DNA from: JBGSZX01 sp964640545
GTDB lineage: Bacteria; Bdellovibrionota; UBA2428
Direction: 5' to 3'
Length of the DNA stretch: 51,191 nt
Assembly (NCBI GenBank): GCA_964640545.1
Contig: CAZXHL010000008.1
Span: forward strand, 1-51,191
Shown here: piece by piece, positions 8,301 to 17,674 of the stretch
How positions within the stretch are numbered: position 1 is the first letter of the stretch
How the letters are laid out: every line of letters begins with the position of its first letter
Position numbers and translations under genes: made by a program
The notes under the pieces: generated by a model
Told to the model about the DNA's origin: nothing
Seen by the model: the letters and a program-made list of their open reading frames with translations, nothing else
Databases searched by the model: none

Positions 8301-9101
8301 ATGGATATATTTAAAACGTTTCCACTGAAGAGAACTATAAAATCCTCCGCTTTGATGTTCGTCCTCTTAGCTCAAAATGCGAATGCCATAAGCGATAAAG
8401 ACTATGCCCTTATCAAAGTTGAGGTTGAAAAAAAGCTACAAACTTTTGTGAGTTTTCACGCAGAATTTCTTCAGAATAAAAAAAGAAGAGACACTCCCGC
8501 ACTTGTTAAGAAATACTTTTCTTTTCTGACGGACCGAGATCAAAACTATTTAGGCCGGCAACTAGAGCTTCACTCTATGAGCTTTCTAGAGTTAGAAGGC
8601 AGCCAAATTAAAGTTTTCAACGACAAACGATTAAAAAACGAACAATTCGTTTCTATTGATTACCAGTTTGCTCCTTTCGGAAAAATTATTGTCAATTCCA
8701 AGAGCTACAACTGGGATATCAGCAAAAATCTAGAATGGAACTTTGAAAATATCGTTTACAAAAACCCAGATTTTCAATCATCCTATGCGGACTGCAAACT
8801 CCCAACAGAACAAAACCCCTTCGACCTAATCCTTCCAGCCTTTATCCCAAATGCACACGCCGTCACGAGTTGCTCTAAGTCCGATGCCATGAAGGGCGCG
8901 ACCGTTGCAGGTAGCGCCGCGTCCTTAGTCTCTTACGGACTTTGCCCCATGAATATCGTTATCGATACAGGCATCGCCATCTGCGATGGAGTTTACACCG
9001 GCGTTAAGACAAAATCTCTCAAAGAAGGCGGGAAAAAAACACTAAGAGGGTTGCCGGGAATCAAACAAGTCGGCGATGTCCACGAGTCCATCTCACAGTA
9101 A
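8301..9101 (+). CDS. Secreted hypothetical protein
   Basis: I do not recognise this 266-residue protein. Residues about 10-29 form a signal peptide ending in ANA. The middle is rich in lysine and aromatic residues. The C-terminal third, from about residue 175, has four cysteines (CKLP, TSCSK, GLCPM, AICDG) and a glycine/alanine-rich stretch (KGATVAGSAASLVSYG) that could be a membrane-inserting or amphipathic segment. The cysteine spacing suggests disulfides outside the cytoplasm. It lies 9 bases after the arginase-family gene on the same strand, so co-transcription is likely, but I see no functional link. Confidence 0.7.
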   Translation: MDIFKTFPLKRTIKSSALMFVLLAQNANAISDKDYALIKVEVEKKLQTFVSFHAEFLQNKKRRDTPALVKKYFSFLTDRDQNYLGRQLELHSMSFLELEGSQIKVFNDKRLKNEQFVSIDYQFAPFGKIIVNSKSYNWDISKNLEWNFENIVYKNPDFQSSYADCKLPTEQNPFDLILPAFIPNAHAVTSCSKSDAMKGATVAGSAASLVSYGLCPMNIVIDTGIAICDGVYTGVKTKSLKEGGKKTLRGLPGIKQVGDVHESISQ

Positions 9102-9173
9102 TATGTAGACCCTAATTACTGGGCGAATTCGAACGCATTCGTCAATCCATCACTAGCAACCGGGCGTTAGCTT

Positions 9174-10166
9174 TTAATGATCGTGATCGTGAGTTCCGCC
9201 GCCGGAATCTTTGCGGTTTTCATCCAGGAATTTCTGCTCTGAATCTGGGAAAGCTCCAAACAGACTTTCCGCATTGGTGTCTCCCGTCAGAAATTTTCCT
9301 TGAGCATTGTATTCGTCCACTTTCTCATCGGAACCGCGCGGCTCTACAAAAGAAGCCCCGACTCGCGTTTGAATAAATCTTGAGCCGCTGTTGTCTTGTC
9401 GAACTCGCAACTTTCCTAATTCGCCGCCCACCTTCACATACAATTCATCAGCCTCATAATTGTAACTCCAGAATTGTGCCCTGCCGCCAAGATCTTTTTC
9501 AAGCTTACGCCCTAGCTGAGATTCATAAAACTCTGGATCCACAGGAGTTAGGTTTAGCTTATCAATCTCCTTAAGTTTTTGTCTTTCTGCTAAACTTCCA
9601 CCATAGACTCCCGGCATCTTGGGAGCTTCTTCCGTCTTTTCGCTGGCAGCGATCACCTGTTTTGCCGTCAGCGTCGTAAGAGCACGCTGCAAACTTTCGT
9701 TGGCCTCGATCGACAAGACGTAAAGTACCTTTTTGATTTGAACAATCTTACTTTTCTGAGTTTCAATTTTGATTTCATGCAACGATCGACGATCCGTATC
9801 GGACAAAGACATCTGTTTAATTTCGCGATCCAACTTTACAAGCTGAGATTCAAGACGGGTTACCTGTTTCAAAAAATCACGGTAATCAATGTTGAACTTT
9901 TTGAATCTCGCATCCAAAACGTTTGGAGCAAGCTTCCGAATCAATTCTTCGCGCGGATCTGAAAATTTCTGATTGCTGCTACCCATGACTTCCACGCGAA
10001 ACTCAGGGTTATTTTTGTAGTACCCAAGCAACTCAATAAAAGTTTGAAAGTCAGATTCCGAAAATTTTGAGGCTGCTACAGAGTTCGGCGCCAACACGAC
10101 GAAGCCAGCTGAAACAAGAGCCAATACTAGCCCCAGAAATCGACCCTGCAAAAAAAGATGCCACAT
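9174..10166 (-). CDS. Secreted coiled-coil hypothetical protein with His/Asp C-terminus
   Basis: This 330-residue protein is unrecognised. A signal peptide spans about residues 10-32 (hydrophobic run ending SVAA). Residues about 95-185 are heptad-like and rich in Lys/Glu/Gln, suggesting a coiled coil. The C-terminal part contains a compact region with WSYNYEADELYVKVGGELGK. The last residues (THDHDH) could bind metal. The gene lies 6 bases downstream of the GH15-like gene on the same strand, so the two likely form an operon, and both are exported. The function is unknown; a periplasmic or surface structural role is a guess. Confidence 0.7.
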   Translation of the reverse strand: MWHLFLQGRFLGLVLALVSAGFVVLAPNSVAASKFSESDFQTFIELLGYYKNNPEFRVEVMGSSNQKFSDPREELIRKLAPNVLDARFKKFNIDYRDFLKQVTRLESQLVKLDREIKQMSLSDTDRRSLHEIKIETQKSKIVQIKKVLYVLSIEANESLQRALTTLTAKQVIAASEKTEEAPKMPGVYGGSLAERQKLKEIDKLNLTPVDPEFYESQLGRKLEKDLGGRAQFWSYNYEADELYVKVGGELGKLRVRQDNSGSRFIQTRVGASFVEPRGSDEKVDEYNAQGKFLTGDTNAESLFGAFPDSEQKFLDENRKDSGGGTHDHDH

Positions 10167-10172
10167 GACTAC

Positions 10173-12530
10173 TTATTGTAAAGAAGGATTCTCATTTTGG
10201 ACAGCCCCGATCGCCACGGAATTGTATTCTTTTAGCATTTGAATGTATTCACCATGAGCCCAACCAAGTGGTGTCGCAGCACCAGTCCCCTTGCCCTGAT
10301 TTGGGCCTGAAGACCAAACCTGCTCAGGAAACATCAAACTACTGCTAGCAAACGACTCAAAGGCGTTCGCATAGGGTAGAAAGTTTTGCGTCAAAGTTTC
10401 GTTAGAATTTGAAGACATGACTGCGGCTTTCAATTCGTAAATCGCCCGCTCTCCGGTAAGAAAGGGCCAAGGCATTCCATTGGTTTGTCTTCCTGAATTT
10501 TCATCCCAGTTGTAGCGGTCACCAACATAGCGTCGAAATGCTGGCTTTCCTTCGATCATATCTTTTAGAGATAAGTCGTATTCAGGAAGAGTCGCCAGAA
10601 CACTTGGATCAAGAGCGGATCGCACACCGTGCCTAACCAACTCAAGAAATCCACCATCGAGAACACTCTTTTCAATCAATCGTTCTCCGCCATTTGTAAT
10701 GGGGATCATTGATAGCGAGTCTGGATTCCAGGGAGCTTGAATTCCAGAGGCTCCAACAACTCTCAAAAAGTAATTACCGTCTCCAACTGGCCCAGAGCTT
10801 GTAAACGTCCAAGTCTCTAGATTGTTGTTCAGCCTTTCTGCTTGTTTGTAGTAGGCATTGGCACGGGATTCATCTCGCATCGCTCTTGCCATCGGAATCG
10901 CCTTACGAAGAGCCGCAATTTGCGCTGCAATTCCAGAGGGAGAAACTCCCATGTTTTCTTCCCATCTTTCCTGGTAGCTCCAAGGACCAAATCGCTCGAT
11001 AAAATCCGCCGCTCGAAAAACCATTCCCGCGTAGTCCCTCAGCTCAATGGCCTGAAGTCGCCATAGATCATGCGCCAGCATGATGGGATATGCCACTTGA
11101 TCTATCTGAAGCATTCGCCAATAGGCCTCTCCATGGATCCAGGCGTTCTGCACGAAACTTCCGTCCTTGGAATACCGCCGACTACCATACTCCCAATCAC
11201 CATGTTCAGGACCGAACTGCATGTGTTTCAGGTGATCGAGAGAGGCTTTTGCTGAACCCAAATCATTGATCGCGATAAAAGACTGAGCCATTTGGAAGAG
11301 ATCTCGCGGCCAAACGAGATGATAGGCTCCAATACCGGCTGTCTCCGACTCGGCACCAGGAAGCAGATCTCCCACTGCCTCTCGCCGAACAGAGTAATTA
11401 GCCGAATCGTCTTTTTTCTGTAGGCCCCATGGTACGCTAGGCGATGCGATAAAAGCACCTGCAAACGTTTTGTCTTCCAAACTTCTCAATGTTGCCACGG
11501 ATGAAAGAAACAGTTCTTGAGACCTCTCACTAAAACCTCGGAACTTCGGCAGCGTCGCCATTTGCTTCTTCCATTGAAGAACATAACTACCTAAAGAATT
11601 TTTTGAATCCGCTAGAGATTGGATGGCCTTCTCACGTGCAAGTTCCAAATTCGAAGCAAAAGAAATCGCCAGCTCAAAATGCCCCGTTGATTTGGGGGGG
11701 ATCTCTCCCATCTGCCCTAGACCTACAACATTTCCATCAGTAGCCGTCTCGTAGTGGTGATCAAATTGAAAATCTCTTTTCAAATCCTGAAAAGGATCTT
11801 CCGTTCCAGAAAACCCCACTCCAGTTGCCGTAAAAGCAGGACTAGCTCTTAGGACCATCGCATCCTGCTCCTGCCAAAACAATAAGTTTTCAGAATCTGC
11901 TCTCGCAGAATCCCCATATGGAGTATTTCCAATCGCTGGGTTAATCAGAGAAAACAAAGAAAGTGTTTTGGTCGAGAAATTTTGGAATTTTACAATCACG
12001 CGAACGACATCTCGATCGGGGTCTGTGAAAATAGTTTTTTCGATTTCAAAACGCCCCGCAGGATCCATCGTCTTCACAACGAAAGCTGGAACCCCTGACT
12101 CCAACCATTCTGTTTGACTTATGGCTTGAGTCCGCTCTTCAAAAAAGAAGCTCTCAGAATCTGTCACGAGGAATTGAAGATCTCGCATTTGTTTGCGATC
12201 CAATGTTGGCCAATAAAGCTCGCTCAAAACACCCTGTGCACCCGTAAACCAAATTTTAGAGATAGGAGCTGTTTCAGATGCCACACTGTATTTGCCTTGC
12301 TCATCACGAGACTCAAACGACGTCCCGAAAAAATCTTTATTTCCCGAGGCCCAAGTCGCAGGCCAAGCAATTCCCCTTGGAGCCTCTCCAAGCTCACGAC
12401 CTGAAGCAAACGCAGCGTTTGATATGAAAAAACAAAGTAGCAAATAGGCTGGCAATAAGTGATTTAGGTTCACCTGACGTTTAAACCCCGGCTCGCAGTC
12501 CAAGTAAAGCGTGTTGACGCTAGTAGTCAT
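10173..12530 (-). CDS. Exported GH15 glucoamylase/glucodextranase-like glycoside hydrolase
   Basis: This 785-residue protein fits the bacterial glucodextranase/glucoamylase layout: an N-terminal beta-sandwich domain (about residues 50-330; GIAWPATWASGNKDF, LSELYWPTLD), then an alpha/alpha barrel. Barrel motifs include HLVWPRDLFQ (substrate binding), RWEENMGVSPSGIAAQ (general-acid Glu) and PLGWAHGEYI (general-base Glu). These enzymes release glucose from the non-reducing ends of alpha-glucans. The hydrophobic run ending AAFAS at about residues 28-43 looks like a signal peptide after a long n-region, so the true start could lie downstream of 12530. Only 33 bases separate its start from the divergent TPR lipoprotein gene. 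The exact linkage specificity cannot be read from sequence. Confidence 0.88.
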   Translation of the reverse strand: MTTSVNTLYLDCEPGFKRQVNLNHLLPAYLLLCFFISNAAFASGRELGEAPRGIAWPATWASGNKDFFGTSFESRDEQGKYSVASETAPISKIWFTGAQGVLSELYWPTLDRKQMRDLQFLVTDSESFFFEERTQAISQTEWLESGVPAFVVKTMDPAGRFEIEKTIFTDPDRDVVRVIVKFQNFSTKTLSLFSLINPAIGNTPYGDSARADSENLLFWQEQDAMVLRASPAFTATGVGFSGTEDPFQDLKRDFQFDHHYETATDGNVVGLGQMGEIPPKSTGHFELAISFASNLELAREKAIQSLADSKNSLGSYVLQWKKQMATLPKFRGFSERSQELFLSSVATLRSLEDKTFAGAFIASPSVPWGLQKKDDSANYSVRREAVGDLLPGAESETAGIGAYHLVWPRDLFQMAQSFIAINDLGSAKASLDHLKHMQFGPEHGDWEYGSRRYSKDGSFVQNAWIHGEAYWRMLQIDQVAYPIMLAHDLWRLQAIELRDYAGMVFRAADFIERFGPWSYQERWEENMGVSPSGIAAQIAALRKAIPMARAMRDESRANAYYKQAERLNNNLETWTFTSSGPVGDGNYFLRVVGASGIQAPWNPDSLSMIPITNGGERLIEKSVLDGGFLELVRHGVRSALDPSVLATLPEYDLSLKDMIEGKPAFRRYVGDRYNWDENSGRQTNGMPWPFLTGERAIYELKAAVMSSNSNETLTQNFLPYANAFESFASSSLMFPEQVWSSGPNQGKGTGAATPLGWAHGEYIQMLKEYNSVAIGAVQNENPSLQ

Positions 12531-12549
12531 GCCTGTATCTGCAATATCT

Positions 12550-12555
12550 TATAGT
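12550..12555 (+). promoter_or_regulatory. -10-like box giving a nearly leaderless mRNA for the TPR lipoprotein
   Basis: TATAGT lies 8 bases before the ATG at 12564. Transcription would start about 2 bases before that ATG. No Shine-Dalgarno sequence is visible. The -35 region is not convincing, so the call is tentative. Confidence 0.35.
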
Positions 12556-12563
12556 TTGAGTGC

Positions 12564-13361
12564 ATGAAACGACTATTTTCCCTGCTCTGTATCTTAGGAA
12601 TCATCTCTCAGCTCACAGCTTGCTCTAGCCGAAGCAGCGAGGAAAGCCGCCTCACCGTGAACGCTCTCTACAAAATGGGCCGGGCCAAATACGAGCAAAA
12701 GCTTTTCGAAGAGGCACTAAGAGACTTTAGCCGTGCCAGAACTCTTGACCCCAAAAATATGGATGTCGAGATGCAATACGCCCTCGCACTATTTGAAGTC
12801 GGAGAAGAAGCAAAGGCCATCGAAACACTCAAGACACTTTGTGAGAGGTTGCAAAATTCACCCAGCTGCTTTGCAAGCCTGTCCTATCTAAGTTTTCGGG
12901 ACAAAGATTATCAAAAAAGCATTTTGTACGCCGACCGCGCTCTCACCGACCCCACATTCACCTTCAAACACCAAGCTTTGCTCACCAAAGGTGCGAGTTA
13001 CCTGCAGTTACGCCAACTCAAAAAGTCACTAGAGATCCTTCAAAAATCAATCTCCAACCAGGCCGGTCAGAACTCATGCTTGAACCGCATGCTCCTTAGC
13101 CGTGCCTACTTAATGCTAGGGCGATTCAAAGAAGCCATCTCCGAAGCCAAATTGGGAAGGAGCCTCTGCGTCTCAAGTTTTGAAACCTACGAGTGGCTCG
13201 CCTATGCGCAATACAAATCTGCCGAATTCAACAGTGCAACCAACACCTACGTGGAGGCAAGAACTCGCTTCAAAGACCCTCGATCGCAAGCTGTCATAAA
13301 CCAAAATATCTCTCGACTTAAGCAGAATGAAGCTTTAGCCATACCCGAAATCGTACTATAA
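12564..13361 (+). CDS. TPR-repeat lipoprotein
   Basis: This 265-residue protein has a lipoprotein signal with lipobox LTAC (Cys20), so it is probably anchored in the outer membrane. The mature part is helical with about five tetratricopeptide-like units, for example ALYKMGRAKYEQKLFEEALRD and the segment around SRAYLMLGRFKEAISEAKL. Such proteins act as assembly scaffolds; PilF/PilW of type IV pili is a well-known example and pilT lies about 1.2 kb downstream, but specific homology is not shown. The RodZ-like gene starts 16 bases after its stop on the same strand, so a two-gene operon is likely. Confidence 0.8.
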   Translation: MKRLFSLLCILGIISQLTACSSRSSEESRLTVNALYKMGRAKYEQKLFEEALRDFSRARTLDPKNMDVEMQYALALFEVGEEAKAIETLKTLCERLQNSPSCFASLSYLSFRDKDYQKSILYADRALTDPTFTFKHQALLTKGASYLQLRQLKKSLEILQKSISNQAGQNSCLNRMLLSRAYLMLGRFKEAISEAKLGRSLCVSSFETYEWLAYAQYKSAEFNSATNTYVEARTRFKDPRSQAVINQNISRLKQNEALAIPEIVL

Positions 13362-13377
13362 GAACTCGAGAGTCATC

Positions 13378-14571
13378 ATGAGCAAAAAAAAGAACGGCGA
13401 TAAATCCAAATTCAGCGAAAACAATCCAAATCAATCACAGTCTAGAACTGACGCTCACGCGGATACAACTGACGCTCACCTAGATACGTCTGACGCCAAC
13501 GCGGCTACGACCACCAACTTGCCAACAGAGGCTAAAACTCAAAATATCGTTCAAAACGACAAAGACTCTAAACCCATGTCAGAACCCATGTCAGACAAGG
13601 CCAAGACTAGCTATACCTCGCCGGAGCCAGAAAGCTTTGGCACGTGGCTTAAAGCTCAGCGATTAGAGCGAAACATTTCACTGGAAGAAATTGCTGCCGT
13701 CACAAAAGTACACATACACCAATTAGAAATTATTGAAGAAGACAAATGGAGCGAATTGCCTGCACCAGCCTTTGTTCGAGGGTTTTTGGTTTGCTATGCT
13801 CGTCACCTCGAGCTTGATGAAGAAGAGATTCTCAAACGCTTCAAAAGTTCGATGGGGCCAGGATTCAAAACCATTGAAGCCGTTCTTCCTGATGGGCTCA
13901 GTGGAGTCAAAAGCGCTACTCGACCCAACGTTAGGGTCGCCAGCTCGCCCAACTTTCAAAAAGCACCTGGTGCAAAAAATATGGACGTCAAAACAACGCC
14001 CTTATTGTCTCCCAAAAAATTGGGGTTATTTTTCGGAGCCGTTTTGATTGTAGCTTTTATTGTCACGCTCATTTCAGTAGGCAAGGAAGAGCAATCCCAA
14101 GAGCAGGCCCAACAAAACTCGGAGCTTGCTCCAGCAGTGGAGCCTCAACCAGCCGCAGATGTTGAGCCGTCACCGAGCACCGATGCTGTGGCAGCAGAAG
14201 AAAAAGCCACCAAACCACCTCAAAATGAACTCATCGTTTATGGAATTGAAAACACTTGGATTAAAGCCAAAATTGACGATGAAAACTCAAAAGGAACTTC
14301 TCTCGCCAAAGGCAAAAATCAAAAATATTTCGTCCATGACAAAGTACGACTCGTCCTTAGCAATGCCGGAGCTGTTGAAATCAAATGGAATGGAATCCAC
14401 TACGCCTCGCCTGGATTTAGAGGTGATGTAAAAACGCTAACTCTTCCGCAAGATCTTTCGAGTTTAGAAAAAAAGAAATGGCCCCCAAAGCCAGTTGCCA
14501 CCCCAAAGCCGGACACCTCGAATTTGCCTGGAGCATCTCCCGCCAACTTACCCGGAACCGAAACTAACTAG
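13378..14571 (+). CDS. RodZ-like cell-shape protein (HTH, one membrane segment, C-terminal domain)
   Basis: This 397-residue protein has the RodZ architecture. A cytoplasmic helix-turn-helix region (about 85-160; FGTWLKAQRLERNISLEEIA and PAPAFVRGFLVCYARHLELD) is followed by a linker, one membrane segment (about 216-236) and a periplasmic domain (from about residue 284) like the RodZ C-terminal domain. RodZ links MreB filaments to the cell-wall machinery. Unusually, about 80 low-complexity residues precede the HTH and include three 7-residue repeats and a doubled PMSE/PMSD. A Pro/Glu/Ala-rich linker and a Pro-rich tail flank the periplasmic domain. The 3' end overlaps the convergent pilT gene by 8 bases. 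Confidence 0.85.
   Translation: MSKKKNGDKSKFSENNPNQSQSRTDAHADTTDAHLDTSDANAATTTNLPTEAKTQNIVQNDKDSKPMSEPMSDKAKTSYTSPEPESFGTWLKAQRLERNISLEEIAAVTKVHIHQLEIIEEDKWSELPAPAFVRGFLVCYARHLELDEEEILKRFKSSMGPGFKTIEAVLPDGLSGVKSATRPNVRVASSPNFQKAPGAKNMDVKTTPLLSPKKLGLFFGAVLIVAFIVTLISVGKEEQSQEQAQQNSELAPAVEPQPAADVEPSPSTDAVAAEEKATKPPQNELIVYGIENTWIKAKIDDENSKGTSLAKGKNQKYFVHDKVRLVLSNAGAVEIKWNGIHYASPGFRGDVKTLTLPQDLSSLEKKKWPPKPVATPKPDTSNLPGASPANLPGTETN
13447..13509 (+). repeat. Three in-frame 21-bp repeats in the RodZ-like gene
   Basis: Three consecutive 21-bp units encode TDAHADT, TDAHLDT and SDANAAT. The third is the most diverged. They lie in the low-complexity cytoplasmic N-terminus before the HTH and could vary in copy number between strains. 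Confidence 0.8.
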
Positions 14572-15670
14572 CTTTTCCTATCTTGCTGCCACCCACAACA
14601 GTCTGAATCGAATCCTGAGGCGCCCATTGCAGGAACAACTTTTTATCATTCGCGTATTCCCAAGCATCATGCCCCGTTATCTTCTGCGCTCTTATGGCCT
14701 CTAGAAGCTCTTGATCCATAACCCTCATGCCTTCACGCTTTCCGGTCTGCATAATAGATGGAATCTGATGAAGCTTGCCCTCACGAATGAGGTTTGAAAC
14801 AGCAGAATTGTTGATCAGAATATCTTGGACCAAATAGCGTCCACCACCAATGGCTGGAACCAGTTTTTGAGTAAGAACTGCCTTCAAGCTTTCAGATAGC
14901 ATACTGCGAATTTGTCCTTGCTCATCAGCAGCAAAGGTATCAATAATACGGTCAATCGTCTTTGGGGCCGAGTTGGTATGTAACGTCGCAAAAACTAAAT
15001 GTCCTGTTTCAGCTGCCGTTATCGCCAATTCTATAGTGGCCTTGTCTCTCATCTCTCCGACGAGAATGATGTCAGGGTCTTCACGCAGCGCGGACGTTAG
15101 TGCAGACGAAAAAGTTGTGAAATGTGTTCCCAATTGTCGCTGATTCACCATACATCTTTGAGATTGGTGCTGGAACTCGATCGGATCTTCTAACGTCAGA
15201 ATATGAGACTGATGATTCTTGTTGATATAATCTATCATCGCAGCGAGGGTCGTTGATTTTCCCGAACCTGTGGGCCCTGTAACCAAAACCAATCCCTGGG
15301 GGTAGAAACAAGCTTTTCGGCAAACTTCTGGCAATCCAAGCTCTTCCAGCGTAGGCGGTTTTTCCTGGAGTGCACGAAATACAGCAGATAACCCCTGTCG
15401 TTGGAAGAAGACGTTAACCCTAAAGATACTCAAGCCAGAAACCTTAATCGCAAAATCTGTGCTTTTATGTTTTTTGAGGTCTTCCCTCTGGGCTTGGTTT
15501 GTAATTTCTGCAATGACCTTTTCAACATCTTGTGTCGTCATAACAGGAGCTTCAACCTTGTTTAGATCTCCAGCTAACCGCATCATGGGAACAGATCCCG
15601 CAGCAAGGTGTAGATCAGAACCTCCTTGGTCGACGAGGGCCTTTAATAGTTTCACAATAGATGCGCTCAT
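14564..15670 (-). CDS. pilT: PilT, type IV pilus retraction ATPase
   Basis: PilT is the hexameric ATPase that disassembles type IV pili and powers twitching. All family motifs are present: an N-terminal region with GGSDLHL; Walker A GPTGSGKST (about 130); the Asp box LEDPIEF; Walker B with LREDPDIILVGEMRD; and the His box TGHLVFATLHTN. At 368 residues the length is normal. The start at 15670 is preceded on its strand by GAGAGGAACT, a good ribosome binding site. No other pilus gene is adjacent apart from the TPR lipoprotein nearby. It is convergent with the RodZ-like gene and divergent from the RNase G gene. In predatory relatives pili are needed for prey invasion; whether this organism is a predator cannot be told from the window. 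Confidence 0.96.
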   Translation of the reverse strand: MSASIVKLLKALVDQGGSDLHLAAGSVPMMRLAGDLNKVEAPVMTTQDVEKVIAEITNQAQREDLKKHKSTDFAIKVSGLSIFRVNVFFQRQGLSAVFRALQEKPPTLEELGLPEVCRKACFYPQGLVLVTGPTGSGKSTTLAAMIDYINKNHQSHILTLEDPIEFQHQSQRCMVNQRQLGTHFTTFSSALTSALREDPDIILVGEMRDKATIELAITAAETGHLVFATLHTNSAPKTIDRIIDTFAADEQGQIRSMLSESLKAVLTQKLVPAIGGGRYLVQDILINNSAVSNLIREGKLHQIPSIMQTGKREGMRVMDQELLEAIRAQKITGHDAWEYANDKKLFLQWAPQDSIQTVVGGSKIGKAS

Positions 15671-15816
15671 AGTTCCTCTCTCTTCGGCATATCTGGAGTG
15701 AAAACTTAGTCCCTATCCTCATATCGCCAAAATCCAGTCTAAATCCCTCAAAACCTTCATTTTTTTGACAAAATGGACCCTACGCATTGCCGCATCATAC
15801 ATGCCAAAATGATGGA

Positions 15817-17322
15817 ATGGGCGCACAAATTCTAATCAGCCAAAGCTTTCGGGAAACACGTGTCGCACGCATCGAAAACGACAAGCTCGTCGAATTTTTC
15901 GTGGAACGTAGAAAAGAACAAAATCTTGTTGGAAACATCTACAAAGGTCGCGTGAATCGCGTATTGCCAGGCATGCAAGCCGCCTTTGTCGAGATAGGAC
16001 TTCCAAAGGCTGGATTTCTCTACGCAGGCAACGTGCAAGACAACAGTCGAGAAACCATCGCCCACGACGAACTCGAAGAGCCTAGCGAAAATCACCGTCA
16101 GGTAGAGCCCAGAAAAATCTCCGAACTGGTTCACGAAGGAGAATCCCTGCTTGTCCAAGTCCTTAAAGAGCCGATGGGAACAAAAGGGGCCAGACTCACC
16201 GGCCACATCTCCATTCCAGGAAGATTCCTAGTTTACCTTCCACATTCACAACACCTTGGCGTTTCACGACGCATTGAAGAAGAATCAGAACGTGCACGCC
16301 TTAAGGGGATTGTTGATAAGCATCGTCCCAAACAAGGTGGATTCATCATTCGAACGGTCGCTGAGGGCGCAAGAGACAAACACATCAAAGACGACATGGA
16401 CTATTTGGTGCGCAGTTGGGGCTCAATCAAGAAGGCTGCCGACAAGATCAAAAAGCCAGGAGTGGCCTATTCCGACCTAGACCTCGCCTCTAAAATTATC
16501 AGAGACCGTGTTGGTGACGATGTTGAACGCATCGTCGTAGATGACCTGGAGCTATACAAGAAGATCACAAAGTTCGTTCAGACTTTCCTACCTCGGTTTA
16601 AAAAAAGGATCGAGATTCACGACAAAGACAAAGCCTTGTTTGACCTATACGGAATTGAAACTGAAATCGCGAGAGCCCTCGAAAGAAAAGTATGGCTAAA
16701 GTCCGGCGGCTACATCATCATCGATGAAACTGAAGCTCTTACAACGATCGACGTTAACAGTGGTCGATTTGTCGGAAATCGCCATCTTGAAGATACGATT
16801 CTGCAAACCAATCTAGAAGCCGTAAAAGAAACGGCCTACCAAATTCGACTACGCAATTTAGGGGGCATCATCGTTCTAGATTTCATCGACATGCAGAAGC
16901 AGCAGAACCGTGAACGAGTTCACGAGATGCTGATTGAAGAGCTTGAAAAAGATCCGGTAAAATCCAACGTTCTTCCCATTAGTGATCTCGGCCTTATCGA
17001 GATGACAAGGAAGAGAACTCAAGAGAGTTTGAGAAAGAAGCTTATGAGTTCTTGCACTTACTGCAATGGAAAAGGCTCCGTAAAATCCAATGAAACGCTC
17101 GCGGCCCAGCTCATCCGCGCCTGCCTAAAAGAAGCCGATATGGATGGCCATCAGTCACCGATCCTCATCGTTTATTGCAATCCGCATCTGGCAGAATATT
17201 TTGCGGAAGAAGATCGCGAAGCGGTCGAATACATAGAGAAGCAAAGCAAAGCAGAACTTGTCATTAAAGCGGATCCCAATTTACACCTGGAGGATTATGA
17301 GATTTTTTGTAAAGACGCTTAA
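15817..17322 (+). CDS. rng: Ribonuclease G/E family endoribonuclease
   Basis: This 501-residue enzyme (from ATG 15817) cleaves single-stranded RNA and takes part in 16S rRNA 5' maturation and mRNA decay. It has the S1 domain motif GNIYKGRVNRVLPGMQAAFV at the N-terminus. The catalytic region includes IDVNSGRFVG (Asp of the active site) and LDFIDM. The zinc-link CTYCNGKG near residue 417 holds the dimer. The length fits RNase G, without the RNase E C-terminal scaffold. The longer frame begins at TTG 15787, but the ATG at 15817 (MGAQILISQ) aligns with the usual RNase G start. The next small gene overlaps its 3' end. Confidence 0.93.
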   Translation: MGAQILISQSFRETRVARIENDKLVEFFVERRKEQNLVGNIYKGRVNRVLPGMQAAFVEIGLPKAGFLYAGNVQDNSRETIAHDELEEPSENHRQVEPRKISELVHEGESLLVQVLKEPMGTKGARLTGHISIPGRFLVYLPHSQHLGVSRRIEEESERARLKGIVDKHRPKQGGFIIRTVAEGARDKHIKDDMDYLVRSWGSIKKAADKIKKPGVAYSDLDLASKIIRDRVGDDVERIVVDDLELYKKITKFVQTFLPRFKKRIEIHDKDKALFDLYGIETEIARALERKVWLKSGGYIIIDETEALTTIDVNSGRFVGNRHLEDTILQTNLEAVKETAYQIRLRNLGGIIVLDFIDMQKQQNRERVHEMLIEELEKDPVKSNVLPISDLGLIEMTRKRTQESLRKKLMSSCTYCNGKGSVKSNETLAAQLIRACLKEADMDGHQSPILIVYCNPHLAEYFAEEDREAVEYIEKQSKAELVIKADPNLHLEDYEIFCKDA

Positions 17323-17674
17323 GCTACTCATTTTCGCAGCAACTTTAAACGCACACTCAAAGCAATTAGATGTGAAGCGACTTCCGGGTTCTCAATTCGC
17401 AAAACGAGATCTCTACCAGGGACTTAGCATTAAGAATCTAGAAGTTTTAGAGTTTGACCGCCCCCAAGACCCCTACCTAAAAGAAGCCTTACTGAAACAG
17501 TACTGGTGTGCGGGGGAACGCGGCCTAGCTCTCAATATTAACGAATGGATTCAACGCCACGGACCAAGTTCTATGAAGCTAAAATGGCAAAGAAATCATC
17601 CCTATATGCGAGGTCTCTACGCCAGGGCCCCAGCAGACCTTTCGAACTGCCAAGCTTCAAATGACGCGAAATAG
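17297..17674 (+). CDS. Small secreted hypothetical protein overlapping rng
   Basis: This 125-residue protein is unrecognised. The chosen ATG at 17297 follows GGAGG closely (3-base spacer) and gives a signal peptide (basic RFFVKTLK, then LLIFAATLNAHS). The start lies 26 bases inside the 3' end of rng in another frame, so translation is probably coupled. The mature part has two cysteines and several aromatic/basic residues (YWCAGERG; KWQRNHPYMRGLYARAP). A longer frame starting at 17258 would hide the signal peptide. Nothing in it points to a function. It precedes the origin-like region, so it probably ends the rng transcript. Confidence 0.65.
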   Translation: MRFFVKTLKLLIFAATLNAHSKQLDVKRLPGSQFAKRDLYQGLSIKNLEVLEFDRPQDPYLKEALLKQYWCAGERGLALNINEWIQRHGPSSMKLKWQRNHPYMRGLYARAPADLSNCQASNDAK

